NCBI GenBank assembly: GCA_021234155.1
Contig: JAJEKV010000052.1
Coordinates: 5,988,925-6,052,924, forward strand
DNA from: Isoetes taiwanensis
Lineage: Eukaryota; Streptophyta; Lycopodiopsida; Isoetales; Isoetaceae
DNA: 64,000 nt
Direction: 5' to 3'
Shown here: piece after piece, positions 35,156-46,810 of the stretch
How the letters are laid out: every line of letters starts with the position of its first letter
Position numbering within the stretch: the first letter of the stretch is position 1
Program-made: the position numbers and the translations under genes
Notes under the pieces: model-generated
What the model saw: only the letters and a program-made list of their open reading frames with translations
What the model was told of the DNA's origin: nothing
The model's database searches: none

Positions 35156-36857
35156 TTCCCCCTTCATGTGATATTTCACATCATTACATTCTAATAATGT
35201 TCTTAATTCCTGAAACCTGGATGTTGGTAAGGCTTTAGTGAGAATGTCTGCCCTTTGATCTGTAGTGCTAATATATGTCAAATGAACTTGATTTTTCTTT
35301 ACCATATCTCTGATAAAGTGAACCTCCATGTCTATGTGCTTTGACCTTTCATGTAAAATAGGGTTTTTTGTCATGGCAATACAACTTGTATTGTCACAAT
35401 AAATAATAGTTGGTCCTATTTGATCAAAGCCTAATTCTGTCATAAGTCTCCTCTCCCAAATCACTTCTTTAGTCAGCAAGGCTGCTGAATTATACTCAGC
35501 TTCTGCACTAGATAGTGCAATACTTCCCTGTTTTTTACATTTCCAAGCCACTGGAGCACCACCTAATAGAATGATATATCCTGAGGTTGACTTTCTTTTA
35601 TCTAAATCCCCTCCCCAGTCAGCATCACAGAAAGCTTGTAGCTGCAGGTCAGCTTCATTAAACAAAATACCAAAATGAATTGTACCCTTCAAATATTTCA
35701 AAACTCGTTTTGCTGCATTCCAATGTGCTTTTCCTGGCTTGTTGTTATACCTGCTTAAAATATTAACTGCAAAAGCAATGTCAGGTCTAGTGCAATTAGC
35801 CACATATGATAAACAACCAATTAAACTTCTATATGGTATCCTCTCCATTTGCTTTGCTTCACATTCATTTCTTGGACTCATCTCTGCAGATATTTTATGA
35901 CCTGGAACTATAGGAGTACTTGCTTCATGGCATTCTTCCATATGAAATTTCCTGAGCATATTTTCAATATGTCCTTGCTGACTTAATGCCAATCTTCTGT
36001 TTTTTCTATCTCTGTGTACATCAATACCCAAAAACCTTTTGAGTTCCCCAAGATCACTCATTTGAAACCGTTTCTTTAAAATATTTTTACAATGACTCAA
36101 TACTTCCTTGTCATTTGATACCATGATGTTGTCATCAACATATAGAGCAATTATACACCATTTACCTCCCATGGTAAACCTGTAAATATTTCCATCATTA
36201 TTAAGCTTTTCAAAACCTTGTTCTAATAAATATCCGTCCATACACTTATACCATTCTCTTGGAGATTGTCTAAGACCATATAATTTTGCTTCTATTCAAA
36301 TTTCCAAACCTTTCCCTCTTCTTCTTCAAAACCGTATGTGTCTGAGATATATTTCTTCTTCTTCTAGCTTAGCATTCAAAAAAGTCAGACTTACATCCAT
36401 ATGGTGTAACTCATAATCCTGTGGCATTTGCAATGGCTAATAACATCCTCAAACTATTTATTTTTACCAAGGGTGAGAAAGTCTCATCAAAATCCTCACC
36501 TCTTTTTTGTGTAAAACCTTGTGCTACAAGTCTAGCCTTAAACTTTTTTGTTTTCTTATCAATTCCTGGTTTTATACGAAATATCCATTTGCTGCCCACT
36601 ATATTCTTATCTCCAGGAATGTCTACTACTGTGTATGTGTTTGTTCTTCTAAAAGATCCCATTTCTTCTTTCATTGCATTAAGCCAGCTTGTTGCATTGC
36701 AGTCTTGAATAGCTTCAGCATAATTTTGAGGAGTTTTATCTGTTTCAAGAATAAGGATATCAAACAAGGTGTTAATTTCTCCTACATCGATCTCCGACCC
36801 TTTTGCTTCTTCCACCTTCCTGCTCGCCATGTAATTCCAACTTACATTTGGCTTCAT
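35150..36857 (-). pseudogene. Copia-2 reverse transcriptase and RNase H
   Basis: RT N-terminal half, open 36,857-36,411: WLNAMKEEMGSFRRTNTYTV, SKWIFRIKPG and FDETFSPLVKINSLRMLLAI. A short disrupted stretch (about 36,410-36,242) follows. Then 36,241-35,150 is open for 363 codons with the catalytic ALYVDDNIMVSND, LGELKRFLGIDV and SYVANCTRPDIAFAVNILSR. The RNase H part shows CDADWGGDLDKRKSTSGY, SSAEAEYNSAALL and YCDNTSCIAMTKNPILHERS. The stop lies beside the LTR. The catalytic residues of both domains are present; the break is the frameshift between the halves. Confidence 0.92.
35156..35165 (-). promoter_or_regulatory. Copia-2 polypurine tract
   Basis: On the element strand GAAGGGGGAA lies directly before the 3' LTR start. 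Such tracts prime plus-strand DNA synthesis in LTR elements. Confidence 0.85.
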
Positions 36858-38385
36858 CTGCTAGAATTTGAGCCTCTGTCCTTTTTGGTTTCCTTTTTAT
36901 TTTAATAGGACTAGCCATGTCTGTCTCTTGATGTGTATTTACCCCTTTAGATTCATGTTCTAGTGCTGGTTCCATAAAATTATCTGATGCCACCTCTGAC
37001 TCATTATCTGAATCACTTATACATGTTTGCTCAAATCTTTCAGTTTTTGCTTCTTCACTAGTCACTTGTTGTTTTGATTCTTCAACTGCATCAGCTACCT
37101 TACTTTCAATTGACTCTTCTGAATTTATTTTAGGGAGTTTTCTATAGAACTCCCTTTCATTAAAGATGACATCTCGACTTATTAAGATTTTTCTTCTTGC
37201 AGGATCATATAGTCTAAAGGCCTTTGAATTTAAATCATATCCAACCAGATAGGCTATATATGCCCGGTCATCTAATTTTTTTCTTAACTCCTCAGGAACA
37301 TGTACAAAGCACAAACAACCATATGCTTTTAAATCATCATATGATGGAGACTTACCTGACCATAGCATCTCTGGAATAGCACCTTTTATGCTGGAGGATG
37401 GTAACAAATTCTGAATGTAGACTGCTGTCTTCAAGGCTTCATCCCATAAGAAGTTTGGTAAACCAGAATACTTCAACATGGACCTCACAGCATCAAGTAA
37501 GGTTCTATTCTTTCTTTCAGCTACTCCATTCTGCTGTGGAGAATATCTGCATGTTAGTTGTCTCCTAATTCCCTTATTTGCACAAAATTCTTTAAATTCC
37601 CCAGAGATATACTCTCCACCCCTATCTGACCGTATACATTTTATTTTCCTCCCAGTTTCCAATTCAGTCTCAGCAGCAAACAATTTTAAAGCCTCACTAG
37701 CTTGATCTTTTGTCTTAAGAATGTAACATTTGGTCTTTCTACTGAAATCATCAATAAAGCTCATAAAATACCTATATCCACTCAAGCTAGTGATATTAAT
37801 AGGTCCACATAAATCCGTGTGTATCAAATCTAAAATACCCTTTGCTCTTTTCTTGGACCTTTTAAATGACAACCTTGCTTGTTTTCCAAGTTGACATCCT
37901 CCACATAAGAATTTTTCTTCTTTTTCTACTTTTGCTGAGATGAATCCTTTTTTCTCCAATGCTGTAATTATTGCAGAATTTACATGGCCCAGTCTGTTAT
38001 GCCATAATTTTACATCCGGATATTCAATGAGATTAACTTCATGTAAAGATTCCACATTTAATCCAAACAAATTCCCAACTCGTTTACCAATAAACTTCAA
38101 TTCACCATTTAAGAAAACTTTACATTGAAGTTGTTCAAACAACACTTTATACCCTAGATCCACTAACTGACATACAGAAATAAGATTTCTCACAAGTCCA
38201 GGTACACACAAAACATCTCTTAACTTGATCACTTTTCCATTTAGATCAAATAATTCCAAAACACCAGCATCTTCAATTTTCTTTAATCCTCCATCACCCA
38301 ACTTGACATATCCTTCCTTTTTCTCCTTATTTTTCAGCAAATGCAGGTCACACATCACACTTTTTTCTGCTCCTGAATCTATCAC
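36772..38385 (-). pseudogene. Copia-2 protease and integrase, 537 open codons
   Basis: The frame starts in the protease active site IDSGAEKSVM. The integrase zinc domain follows, with LWHNRLGHVNSAI and CGGCQLGKQARLSF. In the core, the first Asp is in IHTDLCGP, the second in IRSDRGGEY and the Glu in NGVAERKNRTL. The C-terminal region has YIAYLVGYDLNSKAFRLYDP and ISRDVIFNE. DDE residues are intact. The frame runs on into a variable acidic linker and overlaps the RT frame start in another phase, so a frameshift separates them. Confidence 0.93.
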
Positions 38386-38553
38386 AACAAATTTCTCATC
38401 ATTTGCATTCTGAGATACAGAAACATTACAATTTAAATATTTCCTTACCTCAATAGTATCATCTTCAAGTTCTCCTTCACTACTCTCATGCTTCTCAACT
38501 ATGTTGACACTTGATCCTCCTCTAAACCTTCCCCCCTGCCGCCACCTCCTCTG

Positions 38554-39465
38554 CTACCCGGTTCTTCCTCGACCTCTCCCTCTTTTTGACTGGAGCAACT
38601 GAGCAAAGTGACCCTTCCCTTCACGGTTAAAACACCTCAGACTCTTTTCCCGATATTTAGGACATTCACTTTTTAAATGACCATATTGGTTGCACACATA
38701 GCAAGGTCCTATCTTTCCTTTAGGAAAATTTTTAAAACCAGATTTTTTTGCCTTACCCGTGTACAATACTTCTGCTGACTGTTCTGCCTCCTCTTGTGCA
38801 ACACTGGATTGTTCAAATTCAGTGCGTATCATCCTGATGGCATGTTCTTTTGAAGTTGCTACATTCCCCGAAAGCAAGGTTGCCAAATGACTATTATGAG
38901 ACACCGCCCTTGCTAAAGCTAAGATTTGATACTGCTCATTTAGAATATTGCCAGCTCCCTCAAGATCTGCAATAATTGAATCAAATCTTTCTAAAAAATT
39001 CGTTAGATCATCCTTTTCAACAAGCTTCATTTTTCTTAACTCTTTCTCCAACATATCTATTTGTGAAGAACTCTTACGCTCATAGTGTTAACCAGGATAC
39101 TCCCACATTTCCTTAGGCTTCATGCCTCGGTTTCAGTTTCAAAGCTTTCCCACTTTACTCATAATTATAGCTTGAGCCTCCATAATTTTAACTTCTTCAC
39201 CTTCGTGGTCGCGGAGACTGGCCGGGCAAATTCCCCACCGAGACTCCCTTGCAGTTCTGAACCACCTTGGATGAGTATTAGAACTGCCAGACTTGAACCA
39301 CCACCAACTAGATGCCCTGCACTTACAACTGGCTGCCACTAATTAGATACCACGGTTTTTCAATTCAAGCACACTCCTAATGCCTTCCTTCCAAACTTGA
39401 AATCCTCCATCTCCTTTAAATACTTCAATTGAATTTAACAAGTTAGCTCCAAATCTTGTTGTCAT
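38554..39465 (-). pseudogene. Copia-2 gag
   Basis: The start is likely at 39,465 (MTTRFGANLLNSIEVFKGDG), 16 bases after the primer binding site. Stops occur around 39,350-39,080. The frame open at 39,054-38,554 has the UBN2-type capsid region (DDLTNFLERFDSIIADLEGA) and a CCHC knuckle CYVCNQYGHLKSEC, then a second degenerate one (RCFNREGKGHFA, first Cys of CxxC kept, second replaced) and an RGRGRGR tail. Confidence 0.85.
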
Positions 39466-39480
39466 GATTATAAAACCCGA

Positions 39481-39491
39481 GCTCGATACCA
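39481..39491 (-). promoter_or_regulatory. Copia-2 primer binding site
   Basis: On the element strand TGGTATCGAGC follows the 5' LTR. It differs by one missing base from the initiator tRNA-Met site TGGTATCAGAGC. Confidence 0.8.
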
Positions 39492-39492
39492 A

Positions 39493-40157
39493 CGTTGATT
39501 TTTTTCTTTACCTCGTTAGACCACTTAAGAATCAACCCTAGACCTTAAGTGATTTAATTACCTTATATCATGACAACCTTTTGAGCTATTCAAGTTTTAA
39601 CCATAGACATAATTTCCCCCAAGATAAACTATCATGAATTTCTAGTATACAAGTTTACAAGGTAATGGTCTTTTGAAAAACATCAGTTTCGGGCTATGAC
39701 CAATTCAATCGTAGCATCGCTGACCACATCTTCGGATGTACATTCCTATGACGCCACCTTCTTTCAGATCCCCCTGCCTTCTTATGTATATAGCTGATCC
39801 GGGCGGTTATGGAGCTGGATAAACTTTCCTTCCTACAACCCATTGCACCCATATATCCCACAGGGCCAAATAGTCCTTTTGAGCTTCAAGCCAATTATCC
39901 CACATGCTCCACTTGACATTTCAGCTCCATGAACCATTGAACCTTATCTCCATTTTAATTATTCAATTTCATTCAAACAACCAACACTAAGTTCACGCAC
40001 CACAACTCAGCTTACACAAGGGGAGCCACAATATGGTCCCTAATCCCCTTGCTTATAGAACCTGCTAATCTATGAAGATCTTGTCTCACGATTGCGTTTT
40101 ACGCTACACAAAGATCAACATTCATCCACAAATATCACATGATCTCAATTCTCAACA
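39493..40157 (-). repeat. Copia-2 5' LTR
   Basis: 665 bp. It starts TGTTGAGAATTGAGATC on the element strand, and its inner end is CAACG where the other LTR has CAACA. It matches 34,497-35,155. Confidence 0.93.
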
Positions 40158-40162
40158 ATCTC
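40158..40162. repeat. Copia-2 target site duplication, right
   Basis: ATCTC, identical to 34,492-34,496. Confidence 0.9.
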
Positions 40163-40324
40163 AACGTTAAAGTTTACGATTAATCTAGAAAAGGAAGGTT
40201 TTGGTAGCACATAATCTATGACAATGACACTCCTACAAGTCACCTTTCTTGCTCCTGGATATCTTGAAGTACCATTGTAAATAACTAAATCCAGCCCACT
40301 ATAGAAATTAAAAAAATGATGTCC

Positions 40325-40915
40325 TTAAGGCATAGGATACCGCATCTTATCCTCTGAATGTCTACACCAACCATGCTCCATATCATCAAGCATTTCAAAC
40401 CATTCAGGCTTCTCATTTGGGCTAAGAATAGATGCATGTTTATGTGCTGTGCGACCATTAAAATCTCCCATCAATAAAATCTCTCCTGTCATGCTGAGCA
40501 TCAAAACATCCTGTTCGAGAGTAACAAAGGGGTTTTCCCGATTCAGATCATCTGAGTTATACGCAGGAGATTCTCGTGGCGAGAAGTAACAACCAACCAC
40601 ATAAATTCTACCTGCTTGACTTAGCATCTCAATCCAAATGTACTGTAATGTTGCTTTTCTATGCATAATTGAAATCAAATGAACAAATTCATTTCTTACA
40701 TAGCATGCAATACTACCATATCCTCTGTTTTTCTTTTTAAGAGCCGATGTTGAGAGCATTGGCACGAAACCATGCATATCAGGTAATCTCCTTTCTTCAT
40801 GTTCACTTGTCTCAAGCAAAAAGACCACATCTACATTTTTTAAAATGTTCATCATAACAACTACTTTATCCTGTATCGCCGTGTTAATATTCCAACATGC
40901 CAATCTAATGATCAA
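40325..40915 (-). CDS. LINE-3 ORF2 endonuclease domain
   Basis: 196 open codons. The exonuclease-endonuclease-phosphatase fold of LINE apurinic-type endonucleases is evident: LACWNINTAIQDK (Asn), VVFLLETSEHEERR (Glu), GSIACYVRNEFVHLIS, YVVGCYFSPRESPAY and ILLMGDFNGRTAHKHA (Asp/Asn). The final His block lies beyond Copia-2 at about 34,480. In LINEs this domain nicks the genomic target. The N-terminal part is undamaged, but the ORF is cut by the Copia insertion, so it is not functional as a whole. Confidence 0.85.
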   Translation of the reverse strand: MIIRLACWNINTAIQDKVVVMMNILKNVDVVFLLETSEHEERRLPDMHGFVPMLSTSALKKKNRGYGSIACYVRNEFVHLISIMHRKATLQYIWIEMLSQAGRIYVVGCYFSPRESPAYNSDDLNRENPFVTLEQDVLMLSMTGEILLMGDFNGRTAHKHASILSPNEKPEWFEMLDDMEHGWCRHSEDKMRYPMP

Positions 40916-42084
40916 TGTTTCCTATGCTGATAGAGCAGCATTATTTGCATCCTCTACAATAACATGTCCTCTTCTCCAGAAAGCCTTCTGCCCACTTTTT
41001 CTCGCATCCTTCAATTTCTAAAGCTCCTTTTTATGTTGCTCATACTGATCTTTGGTAAGATCATCATTCGTCCACACTTTTTCACCCTTTAACATTGTTA
41101 ATTTCTTAAGTATCTTTCCTTTGCAGTCTCGATTCACAAATTTGACAACAACATGCCTTGCTACCCCTATGGGTTTTCCAACTCTAAACGCCTCTACAAT
41201 TCCACTATTTGGCAAATCTAACCTGATAGCAAATAAATCTGGTACCTTAGTGATCATATCGTCATTCTTGTGCACCTCTGGGAGACCCACAAGATGAATA
41301 TTTAATGCTTGATTGCATCTCTCCTGCTCAATAAAATTATTAAGTTTCATTGAATCTCCACATCTTCTCTATCCGTGATATTATCAAAGCCATTAAATTC
41401 CCTTCATCCTCACTGTCTTCATCACTACCATCTTTTTGCATTTCAAGCTTCATTTGCTGTTTAAAATCATCCATCATTTTAGAGCAAAATTCTTGTTTGA
41501 ACTTATCAATTTCCTGTTGCAACTGAATGAGGTAAGTTTTCTACAATACTGCTTATGGCTAATTGCATCGATTCATGGAGTGTTGTCATCAAATCCTTCT
41601 TCATGTCATTTATCATGGTAGTCATTGAGATTTTCATATAATGCTCTATACTGCGCTGCAATCCTAAAGCCATCTCCTTGTCCAAGGCCGATGTACAGTC
41701 TTCTCTTATCGATCCAAGTAATCTATCATCAGATTTTGCTACATATTTCCAGCATGCTGAACTGTCTGAGGTGTCAGAGTCTGCATCGATAGAAGCTTCT
41801 GAGTCGGCTGATTCTGTTTCTTCTGCCCTTTTATTTTTGTTTTTTAGAGCGCGATCTGGTAGAGTCCAGATTTGCCACAGAATCCATGTCCCTTTCTTTT
41901 TTTATTTTTTAATGGAGCTGATAGACTCGACCCTTTTCCTGGACCATGGGGCCCAGAAGTGGAAGCAGGCCCATCGATCCCTTCAACCCTCTTCTTGTTT
42001 TTCTCATCACAGCTAGGAAGGCCCCTGTCAGATGTCGATCCTTTCTTCTTTGCCATCGGCTTGCCCTGCCTCATAGAAACCCTA
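40916..42084 (-). pseudogene. LINE-3 ORF1
   Basis: Frames in three phases. A first exon-like frame, 42,074-41,844, is Lys/Gly-rich (MAKKKGSTSDRGLP). A coiled-coil part, 41,522-41,340, has KQQMKLEMQKDGSDEDSEDE. The RRM/C-terminal part, 41,350-41,018, has LDLPNSGIVEAFRVGKPIGV, ARHVVVKFVNRDCKGKILKK and WTNDDLTKDQYEQHKKE. A WRRGHVIVED tail follows in a shifted frame near 40,970. The parallel with LINE-1 ORF1 is clear. Frameshifts make it a pseudogene. Confidence 0.75.
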
Positions 42085-42148
42085 GGGAGGGAGGGAGGGA
42101 GGGAGGGAGGGAGGGAGAGGGAGAGAGGGAGGGAGAGGGAGAGAGAGG
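42085..42148 (+). repeat. (GGGA)n/(GA)n tract
   Basis: Purine tract of GGGAGGGAGGGA and GAGAGGGA units at the 5' edge of LINE-3. This is the third GA-rich tract found at a LINE border in the window. Confidence 0.9.
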
Positions 42149-42282
42149 GCTTAATAAAGTTGCCAATATATATATCTTATAAGCACTTAGAAAGTTGTCC
42201 ATATATATCTTATAAAGTTGATAAAGCATTTAATAAAATTGTCCACATATCTTATAAACACTTAATAAAGTTGTCAATGCTT
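42148..42282. repeat. ~34-bp imperfect tandem repeat
   Basis: The phrase (A)CACTTAATAAAGTTGTCCAT followed by ATATCTTATAA recurs about four times with changes in spacing. Confidence 0.75.
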
Positions 42283-42375
42283 TCTTCAATGCTAGAAAAG
42301 GAGCAATTCGAAGCAATTTCTCAGCTTCTATAGTTGCGCCATTCATGCAAGAAGATCTATCATGCAAGAGTAGTG

Positions 42376-42389
42376 ATCTCCTGTTGGTG
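42376..42389. repeat. LINE-5 target site duplication, left
   Basis: ATCTCCTGTTGGTG, identical to 43,000-43,013 behind the A tail. Confidence 0.92.
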
Positions 42390-43000
42390 AACTTGGGCAT
42401 GGGACAAACTACTTCATCCTAAAGTGGCAGTCTTTGATGGCAGATTCTTCATAGATGTCTTTGGGTGAATGTGCTTGTCCACAAGTTTAACCGTAGAACA
42501 TCAGATCAGTGTCCAGTATGCAAGCATGAATCTGAGACCATTGAGCATTGCTTTTTTATGTGTGATCACCTCAAACAGGTATGGGATTGGTTGTTCTCTC
42601 TTTTTCAAGTTTCATTAACAAGTCAACAAGTGCTCTTGGCAATTTACCCAAGTACTTGGACGGAGTTACAAAGTCAGACTTTTCATCTTGCAGTAGGATG
42701 GTTGCATTGAACTATCTGAAAAAGATGAAGACTGGTAATCTTTAAAGGTTTGGATGTGGCAGATAATCATGTTCTCTAAGAGGCTCAAGGTTACATTGCT
42801 AAGTCGTACCGTCGTTCTTCATTTGCCCCTCGTAAGAGGCAATTGATATTTGAGTAGTATTTAGATGTGCCCTCTTATGCTTAGGCAGGGCTTCACTCCG
42901 TGGATATTTGCTTATCCGCTGAGATTTTATTCCTGTCTTTGCACTTATGCTTATGTGATTTTTTGATTAAATAAAGTCTGACGTCATTCAACAAAAAAAA
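42390..43000 (+). mobile_element. LINE-5, 5'-truncated L1-type LINE with poly(A)
   Basis: Plus-strand copy of the last ~610 bp of a LINE. The frame 42,465-42,710 has the zf-RVT segment FNRRTSDQCPVCKHESETIE and HCFFMCDHLKQVWDWLFSLF. A second frame near 42,740-42,857 gives FKGLDVADNHVL and SYRRSSFAPRKRQLIFE, then a stop. The 3' UTR has AATAAA (42,970) and ends in an A8 tail. 14-bp duplications flank it. It is a clean target-primed insertion, 5'-truncated as usual. The lineage differs from LINE-1/2/3, whose ends lack poly(A). Confidence 0.9.
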
Positions 43001-43013
43001 TCTCCTGTTGGTG

Positions 43014-44460
43014 CAATGCCATGTGCTACAATCATTGCCTTAAATTACTCCCAATTCTTGACCACAAGGCCAACACAACTACAAGTTGTAAGAAAGCATC
43101 TAGATTTATACCTTGCTCTTACATTTTCTCAAACCATTCTACAACTTTTTTCTTTCATATGTCATACCAAATCCTTTAATTACAACGTTGCATGTGTGAT
43201 GTAATTAAATTTGTACCTTGTTAAAAATAAAGAAAGAAAGAGAGGGAAGTGACATGGCGAAGTGCTTGACATGGCAAAGAGAGGCTAGGGAAAAACCAAA
43301 AATGTGATAGAGAGGAGGAAGAAAAACAAAAGGGAAGACAAGACCAGAAAGGAAGGCAGTTCTATAGCACACGGTAGGCAGTTCTATAGCATCTTAAACA
43401 ATATCTTGATTTATTCATACAAGTTAATATTTTAAACAAAAAGAAAAGAAAAGAATTACATAGTTCTTATCTGATAAAACCAAAAGAAGGAATTGGCTTG
43501 GCAGTTCCGATTTTTCTCCTGCTATGCAGATTCTCCTGGAGAGCAAGCTTGCAACATGAATCTGCAATAACGAAATCAAAATTATGTAGCATTCTTCAAC
43601 CCAGCCATATACCTAGCTGTAACTGCCCAAATCATCCCTATTTGCCAAGATTTAAAGGCAAAGACAGCTTTTAGATTCCGATAACTAATAAATCCGATCT
43701 TTTCCCTATTACAATACCTCGGTCAGGGTCATGTAGATCTGGCCGAAGCTCAAATTGACAGTCGGATGATTTTTAGGTTAAAACATTCATAGTTAATTTA
43801 TTACATCACAGTAGATATAAGATTCTATGAAAAGTAATATTAAATATTGCATTGGTAGTTTATTTATTGGTTAAAGCCTTTGCCTTTCAAGTTAGCGACT
43901 GGAGTTCAATTCTTGATCTAGACAAATAGAACACTTAAATATTTTTAGAGTTCGTTTTGGCTTAGCTTCAACTCTAATAATTGTTCATGGAGGATCATTC
44001 TAGTTTTGCAAGATAGTTTTTTTGCAAGATCAATTTAAGCATCCTAGTTATTGACTTAGGGTTTTATCTTTTGCAAGATTGATTTCCATCTTAAATATTG
44101 ATTAAGTAGGCTATAAGATATTTCGGCAAGAAGACTAAATTGTTTGATCTTTTATCATGTTGCTAGCCTAGTTGCACCTTGGTCTGCCCACAGCTCTCCG
44201 GGGAGACTAAGTAGAAATCGCGGCTGCGAGTGCTAGTCACTCGACACTATCAAGTGGGCACTGATGAAGCTCGCTAGTGAGGACTTCATGTCAAGTTGCG
44301 TATAGATGAAGGTTGTCTCATGAGCTAGAGATCAGTAGCTCAGGGATGCCGCAACATGCTATTTTGGATTTTGGAAAGATACGCAGGTTCTGCACCCGTG
44401 GATCCTGAGGTATTTGTGTTATGTAATTAAGTATTAACCAGTGCCGGGTGAAGGACCGTC
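43014..44460. other. Flank and probable Gypsy-1 5' LTR
   Basis: No gene seen. Its right end (GTCACA at 44,458-44,463, then a primer site) has the form of an LTR end. The stretch upstream is therefore probably the Gypsy-1 5' LTR, but the start cannot be fixed because the partner LTR lies outside the window. A purine-rich piece lies at about 43,220-43,350. Confidence 0.5.
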
Positions 44461-44467
44461 ACAAAAT

Positions 44468-44479
44468 TGATATCAGAGC
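44468..44479 (+). promoter_or_regulatory. Gypsy-1 primer binding site
   Basis: TGATATCAGAGC differs by one base from the initiator tRNA-Met site TGGTATCAGAGC. It lies four bases after an LTR-like CA end. Confidence 0.7.
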
Positions 44480-46051
44480 TGGTCACGGGTTGAACCTAGC
44501 CATTGCTTAACCAAAAAAAAAAAAACTTTGTGAGATCTGAATGCAAAGCAATTTTTATCTACAATGATTTTCTGGTATAAGCCATCACAAAATGACTTTC
44601 AATGTCAATACGCTATTTCTAAGATATAAATGGAGCACTTTCTATTATAGAACTTGAGGTAGGGATACACAATAGTAACATGTCTGAACATGGTTTTGGA
44701 GTATCCTATAGTCTAGTATAGGTAGGTGCAATTCATAAAACATAATGGTTATTCCTAGCTCCACAAATGAGGTCATGTTGAGGGCATGATTGTATCATGA
44801 ATCAGGAGACAAAGCATCGTATAGCAAAGAATAGCAACATGTTAAAGAATAGTTTTAGATTATTGTATCATCTAGTATAGGTACATCTCATGTCATTACT
44901 ACTTGTGTTTAGGGACTTAATCCATTTCCCTCTGATACCTAGTACTTTGTCACCTCCTTGAGGAACTCACAATGCGACTGAGAGTTGGAACTCTCAACCT
45001 AGAATCCTCTTGTCACATAAAATATAACAATCCATTATTTTCTTATTATTTACAATAGTTTAGAAGTGATGAAATAGATAGTGTTAGTTTGCTTAATGAA
45101 TAATGGTTAAGGTAAAAAACTACCTTATGTTAGGGTATGTACACGCCACAATATTCACTACTTAAACCATTCCTATACCATTGTTACGCTCATAACAATT
45201 GCTTCCCAACCATGTTGGAGGACCATGACGTAATCTCTAATTTTTCCTTTGTAATTAACTTGGGGTTAATGCTTGTATGTACATGGACTTGCAATATTGG
45301 GATGTAAAGGACAAACTGTAACCGACGTTTAAATACCATAGGATGCCTGCCATTAACAGTAAGCATTGTAAACACATAGGATATGCCTATGTGGATCTGA
45401 CACAATTATAGCAGAGCGAAACGCTGGACACGCAAGACACGCTGGACACATATGTGGAACCCGTGGAACCCAAAGTAGTGAAGCTACGGTTGTGGAATGG
45501 GCAATTGGTGGTTGTTATTAGCTAGCTAACCTAAGCATAATAGGGTCGCATAATGAATGCAAAACAATAAATTGAATGAATGAGGGCATGGGTAATAGAT
45601 AAGGATGTGGTGACTATGTCATGGCCTCTAGAAGAATCATGGAAGCAAAAATATGATAGAATCTGTTTTGAAAGTTCAGATAGTTGATGTTATTTTGATA
45701 AACCTAGAGAGTTCATTGAGTACAAAATTTTTATATATTCTCCAGATGGATACCTCCTAGGGAACATCTATCTAGTCCTCATCATGCTGCTAGTAATGCT
45801 AATCGAGAGGAGAGTAGTTTTAACACAATGAGGAAAACTGTAGAATCCTATGTGTTGCAAGCTATTTTAAGCTTCAAAACAAGCATAGAGAACCAACTTA
45901 CCGATCTGCAATCGAGCTAGCACAGAGCAACTGCAAAACCTGCAAATGCAAATCGAGAATCTGCGACAAGGTCAAAGACAGGTTAGGGATCATAAATTTG
46001 CAAGCTATTCAAGGGGAATTTTTTTTAATCCTGATTGACTAACAGGGAGAT
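44480..46051. other. Gypsy-1 leader, no ORF recognised
   Basis: About 1.5 kb between the primer site and gag. Small frames only. The end (about 45,850-46,000) may hold decayed gag N-terminal sequence (an AELQNLQMQIENLRQGQRQ-like phrase near 45,920-45,980). Confidence 0.4.
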
Positions 46052-46810
46052 GTGGGAGGTCCACAAGTATTGAGAACAATTAATGGGAGAAGCCATCAAC
46101 AAGAGTCTTCGATGCCCGTAAGCTCGCTCTCTAGGCGGAGGAAAATAAATAAAGAAGATGATACAGCATCATCTATGCCTATGAGCCAAGGAAAGGAAAG
46201 TTCTCAAGCACAAAAGAAGTCATCTGCTTTAAAGGAGATTGCCAGGAAATATAAGTTGGAACTATTTGGTGGTTTTGATAAGGATGGAGTTAAGACAGAA
46301 GCTTGGATTCAAAAGGCTGAAAATTATTTTGTTGTAAGACTTCGTAAAGAAGAAAAGGTGGGAGTAGTAGCATTGAGTTTGACTGGGAATGATTGATGAG
46401 GAAGTAGCCTGGGAGACTTTCAAAGAACTCTTCGTATCAAAATATTGTCCACCTTCCTTTCATATTATACAGATGAACAAATTCATGGAGTATAAACAAA
46501 AAGGGCAATTATTGGATAACTATATACAAGAATTCTCTACTTTGGAACGCCATTGTCCAAAGTTAGACAAAGGAATTAGCTAGTCGCTTCGTGCGAGGAC
46601 TAGATATGGAGCATAAAAAATTAGTTGGATGTGATCAACTTACCTGGAAGAAGCAGAGCACAAAGCTCGATATTTCGAGAGTATCCTTAAGGAGGAGAAG
46701 AATGCCAATCGTAGAGAGCAACAAAGAGGAAATTTCCAAAATAATTATAGGGATGAATCAAACTCTCAGGTTCATCAAACTTTTCATAATGCCCCTAAGA
46801 TACCTTTGAA
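46052..46810 (+). pseudogene. Gypsy-1 gag
   Basis: Frames 46,052-46,396 and 46,389-46,583 together show the capsid (retrotransposon gag) region: YKLELFGGFDKDGVKTEAWI and QKAENYFVV, then AWETFKELFVSKYCPPSFHI, MEYKQKGQLLDNYIQEFSTL and ERHCPKL. The frame then shifts into a degraded stretch. The frame change at the 46,389 overlap and a stop near 46,581 make it non-coding as it stands. Confidence 0.8.

Larger units (their letters stand above)
34497..40157 (-). mobile_element. Copia-2, structurally complete Ty1/Copia element, 5,661 bp
   Basis: Minus-strand element with two LTRs (659 and 665 bp), a primer binding site, gag, protease, integrase, RT, RNase H and a polypurine tract, flanked by ATCTC on both sides. 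Domain order is that of Copia (integrase before RT). Frameshifts in gag and around the RT region, and differences between the LTRs, show it is now defective. It is inserted in LINE-3. Confidence 0.95.
34078..42084 (-). mobile_element. LINE-3, 3'-truncated LINE split by Copia-2
   Basis: Minus-strand element starting near 42,084, where a (GGGA)n tract begins. It has ORF1, the endonuclease and the ORF2 linker. Similarity stops near 34,078 before RT. Copia-2 (34,497-40,157) sits inside the endonuclease-linker region with ATCTC duplications, and the LINE reading frame resumes on the other side. It is the same family as LINE-1 by ORF1 wording (WTNDDLTKDQYEQHKKE versus WINDDLTKSQLQEYKAQ). Confidence 0.8.

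Noticed and set aside
36421-36905. Plus-strand frames opposite Copia-2 RT and integrase
   Set aside because: Antisense shadows of the minus-strand pol gene.
44468-44479. A tRNA gene near the primer site
   Set aside because: Only the 12-base primer complement is present and no cloverleaf can be formed.
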